Source of the DNA: a bacterium
GTDB taxonomy: Bacteria; Cyanobacteriota; Vampirovibrionia; Gastranaerophilales; Gastranaerophilaceae
Direction: 5' to 3'
Length of the DNA: 7,585 nt
Assembly (NCBI GenBank): GCA_017995595.1
Contig: JAGOIO010000064.1
Span: 1 to 7,585 of the forward strand
In this document: positions 6,284 through 7,585 of the stretch, in pieces
Layout of the letters: every line of letters begins with the position of its first letter
How positions within the stretch are numbered: position 1 is the stretch's first letter
Translations under genes and position numbers: made by a program
Notes under the pieces: generated by a model
The model's database searches: none
What the model saw: only the letters and a program-made list of their open reading frames with translations
What the model was told of the DNA's origin: nothing

Positions 6284-7453
6284 ATGGCGAGAATTGCTGT
6301 TGTTGGAGCAGGACCTGCAGGTGTTATTGCATCTTATTTTGCTTCTCAAAATGAGATGAATGAAGTGGTTATTTTTGAAGCTGTTTCACCTTTAAAAACA
6401 ATTCTTCCTACTGGTGGCGGAAGATGTAATCTTGCGTTTGGAGAATTCGATTTTAGAGAACTTGCAAAGTTTTATCCAAGAGGCGAGAAATTTCTGTTTT
6501 CAGTTTTTTCAAAATTTTCAACTGCTGAGACATTAGAGTTTTTTGAAAAAATAGGTGTTGAGACTTATATGCAAGAGGATATGAGAATATTTCCTGTTTC
6601 AAATAGTGCAAAAGAGGTAAGAGAGAAATTACTTAATTCGTTAAAGGGTTGCAAAATCCAAAAAGAAAAAGTTACGCAAATTATAAAAAAAGAAAACGGG
6701 TTTGAAGTTCAAAGTGTAAAAAGTAAATATCTTTTTGACAGAGTTATTCTTGCATTGGGCGGGCATGCAGGATTTGAACTTGCAAGAAAGCTTGGACATA
6801 AAATAATTACGCCAAAACCGTCGCTTACAGGGTTTATTACAGAAAAAGATTATGCTGTTTTAAGCGGAGTAAGTGTTGAAGCTGATGTTATAGCATCTTT
6901 TGACGGGAAAACGGTGTTTGAAGAAAGAGGAAATGTTCTTTTTACTCATAAAGGGGTTTCAGGACCAATGGTTTATAAAATCTCATCAATTTGTGCCAGA
7001 GAAAATTTTTCAAAAGAAAACCCTATTTTTATAAAGCTTAAGTTTTTAAGTGATGATGTTGATTTTCAAAAGTTATTGGAAGAAAATGCGAAAAAAGACT
7101 TAAAAAATTTAATTTCTGAATTTATGCCAAAATCTTTTGCTGAATATGTTTTAAATCAGGCAAAAATAAAATTAGACAAAAAGTGTTTTGAAATAAATAA
7201 AGAGTTGAGAGAACGAGTTTTGACTCAATTAAAAGAGTTTGAGATAAAGGCAGTATCTCCGTTTAAGGACGGGGAAGTAGTAACCTCAGGCGGAGTTTGC
7301 TTAGATGAAATTAATTCAAAAAATATGCAGTCAAAACTTGTTGACGGAGTTTATTTTTGCGGTGAAGTTATAGACGTTGACGGTTTTTGTGGAGGGTTTA
7401 ACTTGCAGAATTGTTGGTCAACAGGCTATATAGCAGGAATTGCAAATTCGTAA
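6284..7453 (+). CDS. HI0933/BaiN-family NAD(P)/FAD-dependent oxidoreductase
   Basis: This 389-residue cytoplasmic flavoprotein is of the HI0933-like family (PF03486). An N-terminal Rossmann FAD site, IAVVGAGPAG (4-13) with E32 at the end of the second strand, is followed by the family motif PTGGGRCNL (42-50), the second dinucleotide-fold signature VILALGG (154-160), LFTHKGVSGP (219-228), VTSGGV (333-338) and the C-terminal FAD motif CGEVIDVDGFCGGFNLQNCWSTG region (359-381). Length is near the family norm of about 400. Most members have no known substrate. One, BaiN of Clostridium scindens, is reported as a bile-acid delta-reductase, but no other bai gene is here, so that role should not be transferred. 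The ATG at 6284 lies 3 bases after the folK stop, with only a loose purine-rich stretch upstream, which suggests coupling to folK translation. Confidence 0.9.
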   Translation: MARIAVVGAGPAGVIASYFASQNEMNEVVIFEAVSPLKTILPTGGGRCNLAFGEFDFRELAKFYPRGEKFLFSVFSKFSTAETLEFFEKIGVETYMQEDMRIFPVSNSAKEVREKLLNSLKGCKIQKEKVTQIIKKENGFEVQSVKSKYLFDRVILALGGHAGFELARKLGHKIITPKPSLTGFITEKDYAVLSGVSVEADVIASFDGKTVFEERGNVLFTHKGVSGPMVYKISSICARENFSKENPIFIKLKFLSDDVDFQKLLEENAKKDLKNLISEFMPKSFAEYVLNQAKIKLDKKCFEINKELRERVLTQLKEFEIKAVSPFKDGEVVTSGGVCLDEINSKNMQSKLVDGVYFCGEVIDVDGFCGGFNLQNCWSTGYIAGIANS

Positions 7454-7459
7454 GAATTA

Positions 7460-7585
7460 CTATTCAGCCAAATATTGATAAGAACAAGATGTTAGATTAT
7501 CAGATACAGGAGTTTTTTGTGGACAAGATTTTGATTCCCCAAAGTCGTAGTCTTTTGCACCCTCTGCAACAATTTTGTCAGCAGT
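7460..7585 (-). CDS. 3' end of an unidentified gene (start outside window)
   Basis: The minus strand is open from the window edge to a TAG at 7460-7462, giving 41 C-terminal residues: a TADKIVAEGAKDYDFGES stretch, two cysteines (21 and 34 of the visible part) and the end SYQYLAE. Composition is protein-like and it fills the otherwise empty space up to 6 bases from the flavoprotein stop, so a convergent gene is likely. The paired cysteines and polar character would suit an exported or pilin-like protein, but no family can be named from this fragment. No terminator is visible between the two convergent stops. Confidence 0.6.
   Translation of the reverse strand, partial: TADKIVAEGAKDYDFGESKSCPQKTPVSDNLTSCSYQYLAE

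Noticed and set aside
6284..7453. Bile-acid reductase (BaiN) role for the flavoprotein
   Set aside because: Only family membership supports it. No other bile-acid genes are present and the family is broad.

Overview
The window is an AT-rich bacterial chromosome segment, densely packed with housekeeping genes. I see no phage, transposon, CRISPR or RNA gene. The best taxonomic clue is gene order. A diaminopimelate decarboxylase gene (lysA) ends one base before a CdaA-type diadenylate cyclase gene. That lysA-cdaA adjacency is typical of Cyanobacteria, whereas Firmicutes use cdaA-cdaR-glmM. Combined with the low G+C, this suggests a non-photosynthetic cyanobacterial relative such as Vampirovibrionia/Melainabacteria (Gastranaerophilales-like). 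This is an inference, not a proof.

Layout, left to right. (1) A hairpin plus T-run at 1-33 looks like the terminator of a rightward gene lying outside the window. (2) On the minus strand come serA (short 3-phosphoglycerate dehydrogenase without an ACT domain, 52-1002) and a small uncharacterised gene (1107-1460) with a good promoter of its own. (3) A tight minus-strand operon, transcribed lysA -> cdaA -> YitT-family membrane protein (4800 down to 1543), has gaps of 1 and 29 bases and an extended -10 promoter before lysA. (4) A very strong terminator (4886-4924) separates that operon from a minus-strand gene for a secreted protein (4942-5631). (5) A divergent intergenic region (5632-5758) carries a near-consensus sigma70-type promoter for a plus-strand pair: folK (5759-6280) and an HI0933/BaiN-type flavoprotein gene (6284-7453). 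(6) At the right edge, convergent with the flavoprotein gene, lies the 3' end of a minus-strand gene (7460-7585) whose start is outside the window.

Functionally, lysA makes lysine from meso-diaminopimelate, a peptidoglycan precursor. CdaA makes c-di-AMP, a second messenger tied in other bacteria to cell-wall and osmotic homeostasis. The YitT-like protein is a membrane protein with a C-terminal DUF2179 domain and no settled function. Their co-transcription is the most suggestive grouping here. serA (serine biosynthesis) and folK (folate biosynthesis) are ordinary metabolic genes. I do not see a clearly new system. The items most worth a second look are the lysA-cdaA-yitT operon, the charged tail on the YitT protein, the apparently leaderless folK transcript and the two uncharacterised proteins.
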